64,000 nt of DNA, taken from positions 3,399,501-3,463,500 of the forward strand of contig NZ_CP028908.1 in NCBI RefSeq assembly GCF_024181725.1, read 5' to 3'. The notes beneath the pieces were generated by a model. The model was not told where the DNA came from, did not search any database, and saw nothing but the letters and a program-made list of their open reading frames with translations. The position numbers and the translations under genes were made by a program. Position 1 is the first letter of the stretch. Every line of letters begins with the position of its first letter. Below are positions 1-7,009 of the stretch, in pieces. The stretch is from Bradyrhizobium sp. WD16 (GTDB lineage: Bacteria > Pseudomonadota > Alphaproteobacteria > Rhizobiales > Xanthobacteraceae).

Positions 1-203
1 ATCTGCGCCATCTCAATGATGTCGGCGCCGGCGCAAAATACCGGAGACCCGGTGAGAAGGAACACGTTGATGGCGGCGTCGGCCTCCAGCGCGTCGATGA
101 CCGCAGATAATTCCGCAATCAGGGCGCGCGATAGCGCATTACGCGCCTCCGGGCGGTTCAACGCGATGACGCCGACCTTTCCGATGTGCCGTACCGTGAT
201 CAT
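1..203 (-). CDS. Enoyl-CoA hydratase/isomerase family protein, N-terminal part
   Basis: The reverse strand encodes the first 67 residues of a crotonase-fold protein, and the rest lies outside the window. The start reads MITVRHIGKVGVIALNRPEA. It is followed by the family's typical first helix (NALSRALIAELSAVIDAL) and the oxyanion-hole strand CAGADI. Crotonases hydrate or isomerise acyl-CoA thioesters in beta-oxidation or aromatic degradation; the substrate cannot be told from this part. The start at 203 is backed by an AGGAG ribosome-binding site about 8 bases upstream. The gene is divergent from the LysR gene at 301, which is the usual arrangement for a regulator and its target. Confidence 0.85.
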   Translation of the reverse strand, partial: MITVRHIGKVGVIALNRPEARNALSRALIAELSAVIDALEADAAINVFLLTGSPVFCAGADIIEMAQ

Positions 204-300
204 CGCGGCTGTTCTCCTGGGCGCTGGTCGTCCGAGGACTTTATCGGGGCGCTGCGGCGGGATAAAATTAATAAGGTTCGACAATAGATAGAGTTATTCA
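204..300. promoter_or_regulatory. Divergent promoter region between the crotonase and LysR genes
   Basis: This 97-bp AT-richer spacer must carry both divergent promoters. AATAA at about 270 and TTATT at about 294 form a loose inverted repeat running up to the lysR start, which could be part of an autoregulatory LysR site. I see no clear T-N11-A box or -35/-10 pair, so the assignment rests on gene layout. Confidence 0.4.
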
Positions 301-1161
301 ATGAATTTGCAGCACCTGCGCTATTTCCTCGCGGTGATGGAGACAGGCTCGGTGTCGCGCGCCGCCGATGGCCTCGGTATCACCCAGCCGACACTGTCGC
401 TCGCGCTCAAGCGACTTGAGGCGGAATTCGGCACGAGGTTGTTTACGCCCCACGGCCGGGGCATCAAGCCTTTGCCGGCGGCTAGGCACCTTGAAGAGCG
501 GGCCCGGCTGGCGGTTCGCGCTCTTGCCGACGCGAGGCGCGATCTCGCTGGTCTCGCGTCCGGCGGTTTGAAAGTCGGCGTGCTGCCGAGTCTCGCCGCA
601 CCCTGGTTGCCGAGGCTGATCTCGTGCCGGACCGGCGGCTTCGAGATCGTCGAGGCGGCGCCCGATGAACTCGAAAGACAGCTCCACAGCGGTGCGCTCG
701 ATCTTGCCTTGACGGTATCGCCGCTCCGCGAGGGCGTGGTGCGCAAGGTTCTGCTGCGCGAACCCTACGCGCTGTTCGTCGGGCCCCTGCATCCCTTTGC
801 CGGCCGCAGGTCGGTCCGCTTGCCCGAGCTCGATGGCCAGCCCTTCGTTCTGCGTCAGAGCTGCGAGCGGCTGGGCAACGGCCGTCGGCTGCTGCTGGCG
901 GCGGGGGGCCGTCTGAAGCTGGTGGCGAAGACGACCCAGGAGGCGACCGCCGCAGCGCTCGTCACCTCGGATGTCGGCTGCACGCTGGCGCCATGGAGCT
1001 GGCACTGTTCCGGCGCGCGCCGCGTCGGTGTCGATGGCCTCGGTCTCGAGCGCGCAGTCATTCTTGCCTGGAAGAAGGCTACCGTGCACGCCGCCTCCAT
1101 CGCGGACATCGCCCGAAAACTGTTGACGCTCGGACCTGGAGGGCCGAACCGGGCGGGTTGA
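301..1161 (+). CDS. LysR-family transcriptional regulator
   Basis: A 286-residue LysR-type regulator. Residues ~3-60 form the winged helix-turn-helix: MNLQHLRYFLAVMETGSVSR, then AADGLGITQPTLSLALKRLE, then FGTRLF. The remainder is the periplasmic-binding-protein-like effector domain, including the KVGVLPSLA strand, somewhat shorter than the usual ~300 residues. It probably controls the divergent crotonase gene and an adjacent catabolic operon that starts outside the window. The inducer is unknown. Confidence 0.88.
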   Translation: MNLQHLRYFLAVMETGSVSRAADGLGITQPTLSLALKRLEAEFGTRLFTPHGRGIKPLPAARHLEERARLAVRALADARRDLAGLASGGLKVGVLPSLAAPWLPRLISCRTGGFEIVEAAPDELERQLHSGALDLALTVSPLREGVVRKVLLREPYALFVGPLHPFAGRRSVRLPELDGQPFVLRQSCERLGNGRRLLLAAGGRLKLVAKTTQEATAAALVTSDVGCTLAPWSWHCSGARRVGVDGLGLERAVILAWKKATVHAASIADIARKLLTLGPGGPNRAG

Positions 1162-1251
1162 CCGGGCTGCGCAACTTTGGCGCTGGTAGATTGGCCGGCT
1201 CTCCCGGACTGGGGTGTTCTTTCGATGAAGTACAATTATACCGCATGCAAC

Positions 1252-1265
1252 TTGATGTACATCAA
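1252..1265. promoter_or_regulatory. Perfect FNR/FixK-type box
   Basis: TTGATGTACATCAA is a perfect palindrome and matches TTGAT-N4-ATCAA, the consensus for FNR/FixK/Anr-type oxygen-responsive activators. A TATGCT hexamer at 1292-1297 is correctly placed to be the -10 element of a class II-like promoter reading rightward. The first real gene downstream is the CheY-like regulator at 1634, but two palindromic repeats lie in between. No leftward gene exists, since the LysR gene ends toward the box. The match is seen directly; its use as a promoter is inferred. Confidence 0.55.
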
Positions 1266-1434
1266 TACCATGAGAAACCAATTGTAAAGTCTATGCTGAG
1301 TTACAGCGATCATGGGGCGAGAGTCCGGCATCGACGGTCGAAAGTGAGCGTCACGGTCGGCGCGCTTCCGCAGGTGCAGGTGACATGCCGATGATCCAGC
1401 ACGCTGGGCAAAGGGAGTGTCGAACGTACGTGCG

Positions 1435-1511
1435 AGTGTGGTGGATCTGACGCTCGTTTCAGTATTGCAGCGAGTTCTTCGAACGCGCGTCAGATCCAAA
1501 ACCACACTAGA
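1435..1511. repeat. CTAG-bounded palindrome, family B (copy 1)
   Basis: A 77-bp imperfect palindrome. The left end AGTGTGGTGGATCTGACGC pairs with the right end GCGTCAGATCC...CCACACTAG, around a loop containing TTGCAGC. It is followed by a 13-bp linker (AATCATAATGATG) and then the family A palindrome at 1525, so the pair forms a ~165-bp composite. A diverged family B copy lies at 26406 and a right half at 59871. Confidence 0.8.
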
Positions 1512-1524
1512 ATCATAATGATGC

Positions 1525-1599
1525 TAGTGTCCCCTTGTTTCCAACGTTCGTATGAGCGCCTGCTGCAATGGGATACGAACGTTGGAAACAGGACACTAG
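1525..1599. repeat. CTAG-bounded palindrome, family A (copy 1)
   Basis: A 75-bp palindrome with CTAGTGTCC at the left end and GGACACTAG at the right. The stem TTTCCAACGTTCGTAT pairs with ATACGAACGTTGGAAA, and the loop contains GCTGCAA. It is the right half of the B-A composite. It ends 34 bp before the start codon at 1634, so it would form a hairpin in any transcript coming from the FNR-like promoter. Confidence 0.85.
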
Positions 1600-1633
1600 G
1601 TTCGACTTCTCTCTGCGAGCAAAGGAGAGCGCG

Positions 1634-2077
1634 ATGCCGGAACCGAGCTCGATCGTCGATATATTGTTGGTCGAAGATAACCCGACCGATGCCGAACTGT
1701 GCATTCGCGCGCTCAAGAAGCACAACTTGGCCAACAAGCTTCTTTGGGTGAAGGACGGCGCGGAAGCCCTCGACGTTCTCTTTAACACCGGTTCTTACGC
1801 CGGCCGGCAAAGCGCGCATCCCAAAGTGGTGTTGCTCGATCTGCGTCTGCCGAAAGTCGACGGGCTCGAGGTGCTGCGAAAAATCAAGGCGGATGATCGC
1901 ACCAGGTACATTCCCGTCGTCATCTTGACCTCGTCCAAGGAGGACCGCGACGTCGCGGAGTCCTACAAGCTCGGCGCCAACAGTTTTATCAGCAAGCCGG
2001 TCGAGTTCGACGCCTTCGACGAAACCGTCCGCCATCTCGGGCTCTATTGGCTCGTCGTCAATAAACCGCCAGTCTGA
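1634..2077 (+). CDS. CheY-like response regulator (Rcp1 type)
   Basis: A single-domain receiver of 147 residues. Visible are the acidic pair E14/D15 ([11 protein letters not shown]), the phospho-acceptor D69 in VVLLDLRLP, the conserved T/S in [12 protein letters not shown] and the lysine in FISKPVEF. The N-terminal pattern and the loop before the phosphorylation site resemble Rcp1, the stand-alone receivers paired with phytochrome-like kinases. The two kinases at 7010-11603 have that kind of kinase core and are the obvious partners. An AAAGGAGAG ribosome-binding site six bases upstream fixes the start. With no output domain, it acts by protein-protein contact or phosphorelay. Confidence 0.9.
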   Translation: MPEPSSIVDILLVEDNPTDAELCIRALKKHNLANKLLWVKDGAEALDVLFNTGSYAGRQSAHPKVVLLDLRLPKVDGLEVLRKIKADDRTRYIPVVILTSSKEDRDVAESYKLGANSFISKPVEFDAFDETVRHLGLYWLVVNKPPV

Positions 2078-2103
2078 GTGGATGGTTCCGAAAGACGCAG
2101 CCC

Positions 2104-2940
2104 ATGAACAATCCCATTCGCGACGAGACGAGCGCGCAATCCGCCCCTGGGGACACCCCGCCGTTGCTTACGAAGGTGCTTATGCTCGAAGACGTCCCGA
2201 GTGACGCGGAACTTGTGCAGCGGGCGCTCGTCAAAGGCGGACTCGCCGTCACGACCCAGCGCGTTGAGACAGAGGAGTCGTTCGTCGCGGCGCTCAAGCA
2301 GTTCGAGCCGGATATCGTTTTGGTGGACTTCAAGCTTCCCACCTATGACGGGCTCTCTGCGGTCAAGCTTGTACGCGTCAATTATCCAAACCTGCCCGTT
2401 ATCGTCGTCACCGGCGCGTTGGGGGATGAGACGGCGGTCGAGCTTATCAGGGCCGGGGCGGTCGACTATGTGCTCAAGGACCGCCTGGCCCGCCTTCCTG
2501 ACGCGGTTCAGAGGGCATTATCCGTAGCCGCGCAGGCCAGTCGGATCCGGAAGCAGGACGCGGCGGTGCATACCGCAGAAAAGAATCTCTACGCCATCGC
2601 CACTTATTCCCAAGACGCCATACTCATGATGAACGAAGACATGGTAATCACGTTCTGGAATAAGTCCGCCGAAGGGTGCTTCGGCTATTCAGCGGAGGAG
2701 GCTATCGGTCGCGACGTCTACAGTTTCATGGCGAACCAGGAGGATGCGGAATTGATGCGTCGGGAGGTTGAGCAGTTCATGAAATCTGGTCGAGAACATC
2801 TTGCGGGATGGTCGCGTAAGCTCAAGATCCGGAAACAGGACGGGACTGTGTCTTCGAACGAGCTGGCCATTTCGTTCATTCGTTTGGAAGGAAAATGGAA
2901 CGTGGTCGGCGTGGTGCGCCCGCAATTAGTCCAATTCTGA
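2104..2940 (+). CDS. Response regulator with C-terminal PAS domain
   Basis: A 278-residue protein with a receiver domain at ~22-145 (acidic pocket in LMLEDVPSDAE, phospho-acceptor D75 in IVLVDFKLP, lysine in YVLKDRL). After a short helical linker comes a PAS domain at ~158-268, with AIATYSQDAILMMNED, ITFWNKSAEGCFGYSAEEAIG and KQDGTVSSNELAISF. There is no kinase or DNA-binding output, so it probably relays a signal through its PAS surface. It begins 26 bp after the CheY-like gene and is likely co-transcribed with it and with the exopolysaccharide genes downstream. Confidence 0.88.
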   Translation: MNNPIRDETSAQSAPGDTPPLLTKVLMLEDVPSDAELVQRALVKGGLAVTTQRVETEESFVAALKQFEPDIVLVDFKLPTYDGLSAVKLVRVNYPNLPVIVVTGALGDETAVELIRAGAVDYVLKDRLARLPDAVQRALSVAAQASRIRKQDAAVHTAEKNLYAIATYSQDAILMMNEDMVITFWNKSAEGCFGYSAEEAIGRDVYSFMANQEDAELMRREVEQFMKSGREHLAGWSRKLKIRKQDGTVSSNELAISFIRLEGKWNVVGVVRPQLVQF

Positions 2941-3141
2941 TAGGCATTGCGATTCTCACGATCAAGTTCCGCTACCTGACGCGCGCATTTGGCCGTCGTC
3001 GCCCATCTGGTTCGCGCTCAATAGGCGAGATGATTTCCTTATCTCCGTGCGACAACTTTGCGTCGCTGCAAATCACGGCGCATCTATGCCGCTCGATGCA
3101 GGTGCGAGCCGCGGGCGCGCTCGATATTAAGGTTCCGACTG

Positions 3142-4509
3142 ATGGAAGCCAGCAGTGCAGAACCACCTGAAGGGCCGGGCGATGCGCCGGCGGCGGCTGC
3201 CGCTGCTGCTTTGGAGAGTATGCGATTTCTCTTGCTCGGCGGTACGGCCGCTCCCGTCGAGGGAGTGAATTTGGAAACCGATGCCAGTACGCAGTACGCG
3301 GCAATTGTTCTGACGAAACGCACCGCGCCGGCAGAGCTGCTTGACACCCTGGCGCAGGCGCAAGATCCCGCCGTTCCCATCGCGGATTTTTCCGGCAGCC
3401 GTCCGCTCCGCAGCGACTATGTCAGTTCCAAATATGACGCCGAGAGCGTCGCGGAGATGAGAAGGCAATTTGCCCCCATCTGGCGTCGGCTCGAGAAAAT
3501 TCCATTCAGAGCAAAGCGCGAGGAGCGTGACCCGCTGACGTTGCTGCGCCTGATATATTCACGCAACACGCCCGCGAAAGCCACATTTGTTCCCGACGAT
3601 CCGCTCGTCGTGCAATACCCGCTTCTCGGAGCCGCGGCTGGAACGCGGCGAGAACTCGAATCGCTTGCTGCGCTGGGCCTGCTGAACCGGCATCACTTCA
3701 TGCGCACTCACGCCTGCAGCAAATGCGGCTCTGCGCGGTTGAATGTCTATGAGGCCTGCCCCGGCTGCGGTGGGGCCGACCTCACCGAGGAGGCGTTGGT
3801 CCATCATTATCGGTGCGGCTGCCAGGAGCCGGAGTCGCATTTCACCCAGGGGCTCCTCCTCATTTGTCCGAAATGCCGTCGCGAGTTGCGTCATTTAGGC
3901 GTCGATTATGGCAAGCCCGGCAACATCGTCGTGTGCCGGTCCTGTGGGGCGGAAAATTCCGAGCCCCTGGTCAACTTCATTTGTCTGGATTGTTCGACGG
4001 TTACACCGTCGGACCGCGCCGCAGCGACAGACTGGTACGACTACGACCTCACGGATGCGGGAATGGCCGCGCTGCGCGAGGGGCGGCTGCCGCACGTCGA
4101 ACTTGGCCCGCAGTCCGGACATGGAACTCGCGCCTATTCGCTCGCCGAGTTTCAACTGCTCGCGACCCAGGAGGTCCAGGTTGCGCGACAGTTCGGACGG
4201 CCATTCGCGGTCGCGCGCGTCACAATTGTCAACATCGATGCTGTTCGTCGCGAACTCGGGCCAGTCGCCACCGACGCCGCCTTCAAGCTTGCGGTCGATA
4301 AGATCGTCGAGGTCGTTCGCTCGAGCGACTTTATCGGTGTCGATGACGGCAATGCTGTGGTCATCGCATTTCCAGAAACGCCTGTTACCGACCTCGGGCT
4401 CATCGAGCAACAAATTCGGCAGGTCGTTCACGATGCGGCTGCGCCGTTCGAGTTGGCGTTCGAGTTCGCCGAAGGCAACGAAGTCGTCGCAATGTTTGCA
4501 CAGCGGTAA
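3142..4509 (+). CDS. TackOD1-like zinc-ribbon protein with degenerate GGDEF-like domain
   Basis: A 455-residue cytoplasmic protein in three parts. The N-terminal ~150 residues have no motif I recognise. The centre (~190-280) is cysteine-rich, with repeated C-x2-C pairs (HACSKCGS, EACPGCGG, LICPKCRR, VVCRSCGA, FICLDCST), fitting the zinc-ribbon TackOD1 output domain found in signalling proteins. The C-terminal ~110 residues follow the fold pattern of a GGDEF diguanylate cyclase, but the GGDEF signature is replaced by VDDGNAV near 398-404, so cyclase activity is not expected. The start at 3142 is the first methionine after an unstructured leader. The next gene starts 4 bp after its stop, so it probably controls or scaffolds the glycosyltransferase. 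Confidence 0.7.
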   Translation: MEASSAEPPEGPGDAPAAAAAAALESMRFLLLGGTAAPVEGVNLETDASTQYAAIVLTKRTAPAELLDTLAQAQDPAVPIADFSGSRPLRSDYVSSKYDAESVAEMRRQFAPIWRRLEKIPFRAKREERDPLTLLRLIYSRNTPAKATFVPDDPLVVQYPLLGAAAGTRRELESLAALGLLNRHHFMRTHACSKCGSARLNVYEACPGCGGADLTEEALVHHYRCGCQEPESHFTQGLLLICPKCRRELRHLGVDYGKPGNIVVCRSCGAENSEPLVNFICLDCSTVTPSDRAAATDWYDYDLTDAGMAALREGRLPHVELGPQSGHGTRAYSLAEFQLLATQEVQVARQFGRPFAVARVTIVNIDAVRRELGPVATDAAFKLAVDKIVEVVRSSDFIGVDDGNAVVIAFPETPVTDLGLIEQQIRQVVHDAAAPFELAFEFAEGNEVVAMFAQR

Positions 4510-4513
4510 AGAA

Positions 4514-5773
4514 ATGCAGGCGATAGATTTTCTCCGTTCGCTCGATGCGGCCAGCCTGGTGCAGATTTTCTGGTACACGGCCGTATTCGAGATACCGCGC
4601 TATACGATCGGCGCCGTCGCGATGCTCTTTACGATACCGTTGCGGCGGGCGAATCTTCCGATCGAAACCGAATTGACCGTGAGCGTCGTGCTCGCCGGCA
4701 ATAACGAGGCGAAGGCCTTGCGCGCCTGTGTCGCCTCGTTGGCAGAGCAGACGATCAATATTGGCGGCGCAATGGAAGTGATCGTCGTGGATGACGGGTC
4801 GACCGATCAGATGTTCGAAATTGCCCAGGCGTTACGCCGCGAGGGCAAGATCGATGAGACACTACGCCTCGAGCATCGCGGCGGCAAAAGCGCGGCAATC
4901 AATCTCGGCCTGTCCGCCTGCACTGGCGATGTCATCGTTATTTCGGACCTCGACACCACATTCGACCGCGATGCCTTTGCCCACTTGCTGAACTATTTCG
5001 GCGATCCGCAAGTCGGGGCCGTCACCGGCAACATCGGCGTCCGCAATGCCTTTTCAAACCTTCTGACCTGCCAGCAGGCCGTGGAATACGCGATTGCCAT
5101 TTCGCTCGGTCGCAACATCAAGGATTCGTTCGGTACCCTTTCGGTCGTATCTGGTGCGTTCGGGGCGTTTCGCCGGGCCGCCCTCGACCAGGTGGGCCGG
5201 CAGGACACCGAGGTTGGAGAAGACGCCGATCTGACCTTGAAGCTGCGGCGCGCTGGCTGGTCGATCCGGTTTGCGCCGCATGCCCATGCGCTGACCGACG
5301 CACCTGAGACCCTCTCCGCACTGATCACGCAACGGCTTCGCTGGGATCGGTCCATCATCACGATCTGGATGCGCAAGTTCCGCGGCGCGCTCGATCCCCG
5401 GCAGTCGATATTTCGCTTGACCGATGTCGCCGTGTTCGTCGACGTGATCATCTTTCAGATTCTTCTTGCGCTGGCGTTTCCGTTCTATCTCGGCTGGCTC
5501 TATTATCACCTCGGCCAACTGGCGTGGGTGATCGTAGCGGCGACGATGCTCGGCTATATGGTACTCAGCCTGCTGTCGTTTACAGCCGCGCAATTGGTGG
5601 GAACCAAGGCGCCATTCTACCTTGTCCTCTATCTGCCGCTATATACGTTTGTGCAGGTGTCACTGATCCGCTTCGTGCGGATCGTCGCGTTCGCGCAGGA
5701 GATTATCTTCCGCAGGTCCTATCGGGATTCCTACGTGCCGGCTCGGGTTATGAGCCAAGTGGACATCGTGTGA
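4514..5773 (+). CDS. Processive family 2 glycosyltransferase, membrane-bound (exopolysaccharide synthase)
   Basis: A 419-residue integral membrane glycosyltransferase of the BcsA/PgaC/Alg8 type. Catalytic motifs are all present: D93/D94 (VVDDGS), the D145-x-D147 nucleotide-sugar site (ISDLDTTF), the acceptor-site GED at 235-237, and QRLRW at 273-277, the Q-x-x-R-W signature of processive synthases. One hydrophobic segment at the N-terminus and several in the last ~110 residues make the export channel. There is no PilZ domain, so any c-di-GMP control would need a partner. Its stop overlaps the start of the HlyD-like gene (ATGA), pointing to a synthase plus periplasmic adaptor pair. The polymer is unknown. 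Confidence 0.88.
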   Translation: MQAIDFLRSLDAASLVQIFWYTAVFEIPRYTIGAVAMLFTIPLRRANLPIETELTVSVVLAGNNEAKALRACVASLAEQTINIGGAMEVIVVDDGSTDQMFEIAQALRREGKIDETLRLEHRGGKSAAINLGLSACTGDVIVISDLDTTFDRDAFAHLLNYFGDPQVGAVTGNIGVRNAFSNLLTCQQAVEYAIAISLGRNIKDSFGTLSVVSGAFGAFRRAALDQVGRQDTEVGEDADLTLKLRRAGWSIRFAPHAHALTDAPETLSALITQRLRWDRSIITIWMRKFRGALDPRQSIFRLTDVAVFVDVIIFQILLALAFPFYLGWLYYHLGQLAWVIVAATMLGYMVLSLLSFTAAQLVGTKAPFYLVLYLPLYTFVQVSLIRFVRIVAFAQEIIFRRSYRDSYVPARVMSQVDIV

Positions 5774-6816
5774 TGCGTTTCCTCAAGCAACGGCCGGCAT
5801 TGCACACGGTTCCAAGCCAACCGCGGAACTATCGCCAGACAGTCTTCCGCTGGCTGTATATCGCCGGAGTTATCGCCTTCGGCATCTGGCTTCTCGACTT
5901 TTCGTTCTCCGGCCTGTTGCGCTTTCAAGGCGGTGGCCTCGTGGTTGGCGAGCCGGCCATCGTCGGCGCTGAATTCACCGTTACGGTGCAGGATCTGCCG
6001 CTGAAGCAGGGTGACCCGATCAAAAAGGGGCAGGTTGCAGCCATCGTATCGTCGCAGAATGTGGCGGAGACGATCGCCCGCCTCACTGCCGAGATTGCTG
6101 CGCGGCAGGCGCGACTCGGCGAACTGCGCATGCGCAGCGTGGTGATCGATCGCATTTTGCCGCTGGCCGAGGACCGGCAAAGGATTGCGGCGGCGGCGCG
6201 ACAGGAGTTGGATAGCTTGTTGGCAAATGGACACGTGGCGCTGAATCAGCGAACCGCCGCGATCGAGTTCGAATACCGCAGCCATCAGGATCTGGAAACA
6301 CTCCGGGGGGAGAGGAGCGTCATCGCCGGTGAAGTCGGCACGCTGACGACGGCGTTGTCGGAGGCCGAAGGGGCGCTGGGCGACCTTCGCAAGCTCTATG
6401 ACGATGGTCGTCTGCACGCTCCGATCGACGGCGTGGTGAGTCAAATCGCAGCCAATAAGGGCTCCGTCGTGCGCGCGGGCGATCCGATTGTCGAGCTGTA
6501 CGGCACACAACGGTTCGTGCTGGCCTATCTGCCGTCCGGCGGTCTCTATAGTGTCTCGGTCGGTGAGGAGGTCAGCATCAATGTCGGATTTCGGAGCACC
6601 CGCGGCGTCATTACTCGCATCGAGCCGGTGGCGGCCAGGCTTCCCCGAGAGTTTCAGCTCGCTTTCAGGCCGGTGGAGACCCAACAGGTGATCAGGGTTG
6701 AATTCGGGCCGGGCGAGGTGCCGCCGCCGCTGTTCACCAAGGTGTCGTTGACCTCGAGCTATTTCGCGTGGCGCTGGCTGGAGGACATTTTGGCAATGCT
6801 GCCGCCGTTGCGCTAG
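5773..6816 (+). CDS. HlyD-like membrane-fusion protein (polysaccharide export adaptor)
   Basis: A 347-residue periplasmic adaptor. It has a single transmembrane anchor at ~27-47, a split lipoyl half (PLKQGDPIKKGQVAAIVSSQ), a long alpha-hairpin/coiled coil at ~95-210 and the second lipoyl half (LHAPIDGVVSQIAANKGSVV), followed by a beta-barrel. The pairing with a processive glycosyltransferase is like Alg8/Alg44 in alginate synthesis, but without the PilZ domain of Alg44. The stop codon TAG at 6814-6816 lies inside the CTAG end of a family A palindrome, so the palindrome may define the last codon. Confidence 0.82.
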   Translation: MRFLKQRPALHTVPSQPRNYRQTVFRWLYIAGVIAFGIWLLDFSFSGLLRFQGGGLVVGEPAIVGAEFTVTVQDLPLKQGDPIKKGQVAAIVSSQNVAETIARLTAEIAARQARLGELRMRSVVIDRILPLAEDRQRIAAAARQELDSLLANGHVALNQRTAAIEFEYRSHQDLETLRGERSVIAGEVGTLTTALSEAEGALGDLRKLYDDGRLHAPIDGVVSQIAANKGSVVRAGDPIVELYGTQRFVLAYLPSGGLYSVSVGEEVSINVGFRSTRGVITRIEPVAARLPREFQLAFRPVETQQVIRVEFGPGEVPPPLFTKVSLTSSYFAWRWLEDILAMLPPLR

Positions 6817-6884
6817 TGTCCTCTGGTTCTAACGTTCGTATGAGTGCTCGCTGCAAAGGGATACGAACGTTAGAACCGGGACAC
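6813..6884. repeat. CTAG-bounded palindrome, family A (copy 2)
   Basis: The left end CTAGTGTCC is intact and overlaps the stop codon of the HlyD-like gene. The stem GTTCTAACGTTCGTAT pairs with ATACGAACGTTAGAAC. The right end reads GGGACAC followed by CAATAA, so the right CTAG is lost or was never there. The hairpin sits between convergent genes and could act as a terminator. Confidence 0.8.
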
Positions 6885-7009
6885 CAATAAGAGTGAATTT
6901 GACATTTGCTACCCGTCTTGCCACGGGCTCGTGAAGCGAATGTACACGCGAAGTGTCGCGTTAGCTGCATCGCCCCCGACCGGAAAGCGCCCGACCGGGG
7001 ACATATTCG

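Noticed and set aside
1162-1434. Short open frames on both strands downstream of the LysR gene
   Set aside because: No ribosome-binding site or protein-like pattern; the FNR-type palindrome lies inside, which fits a regulatory region better.
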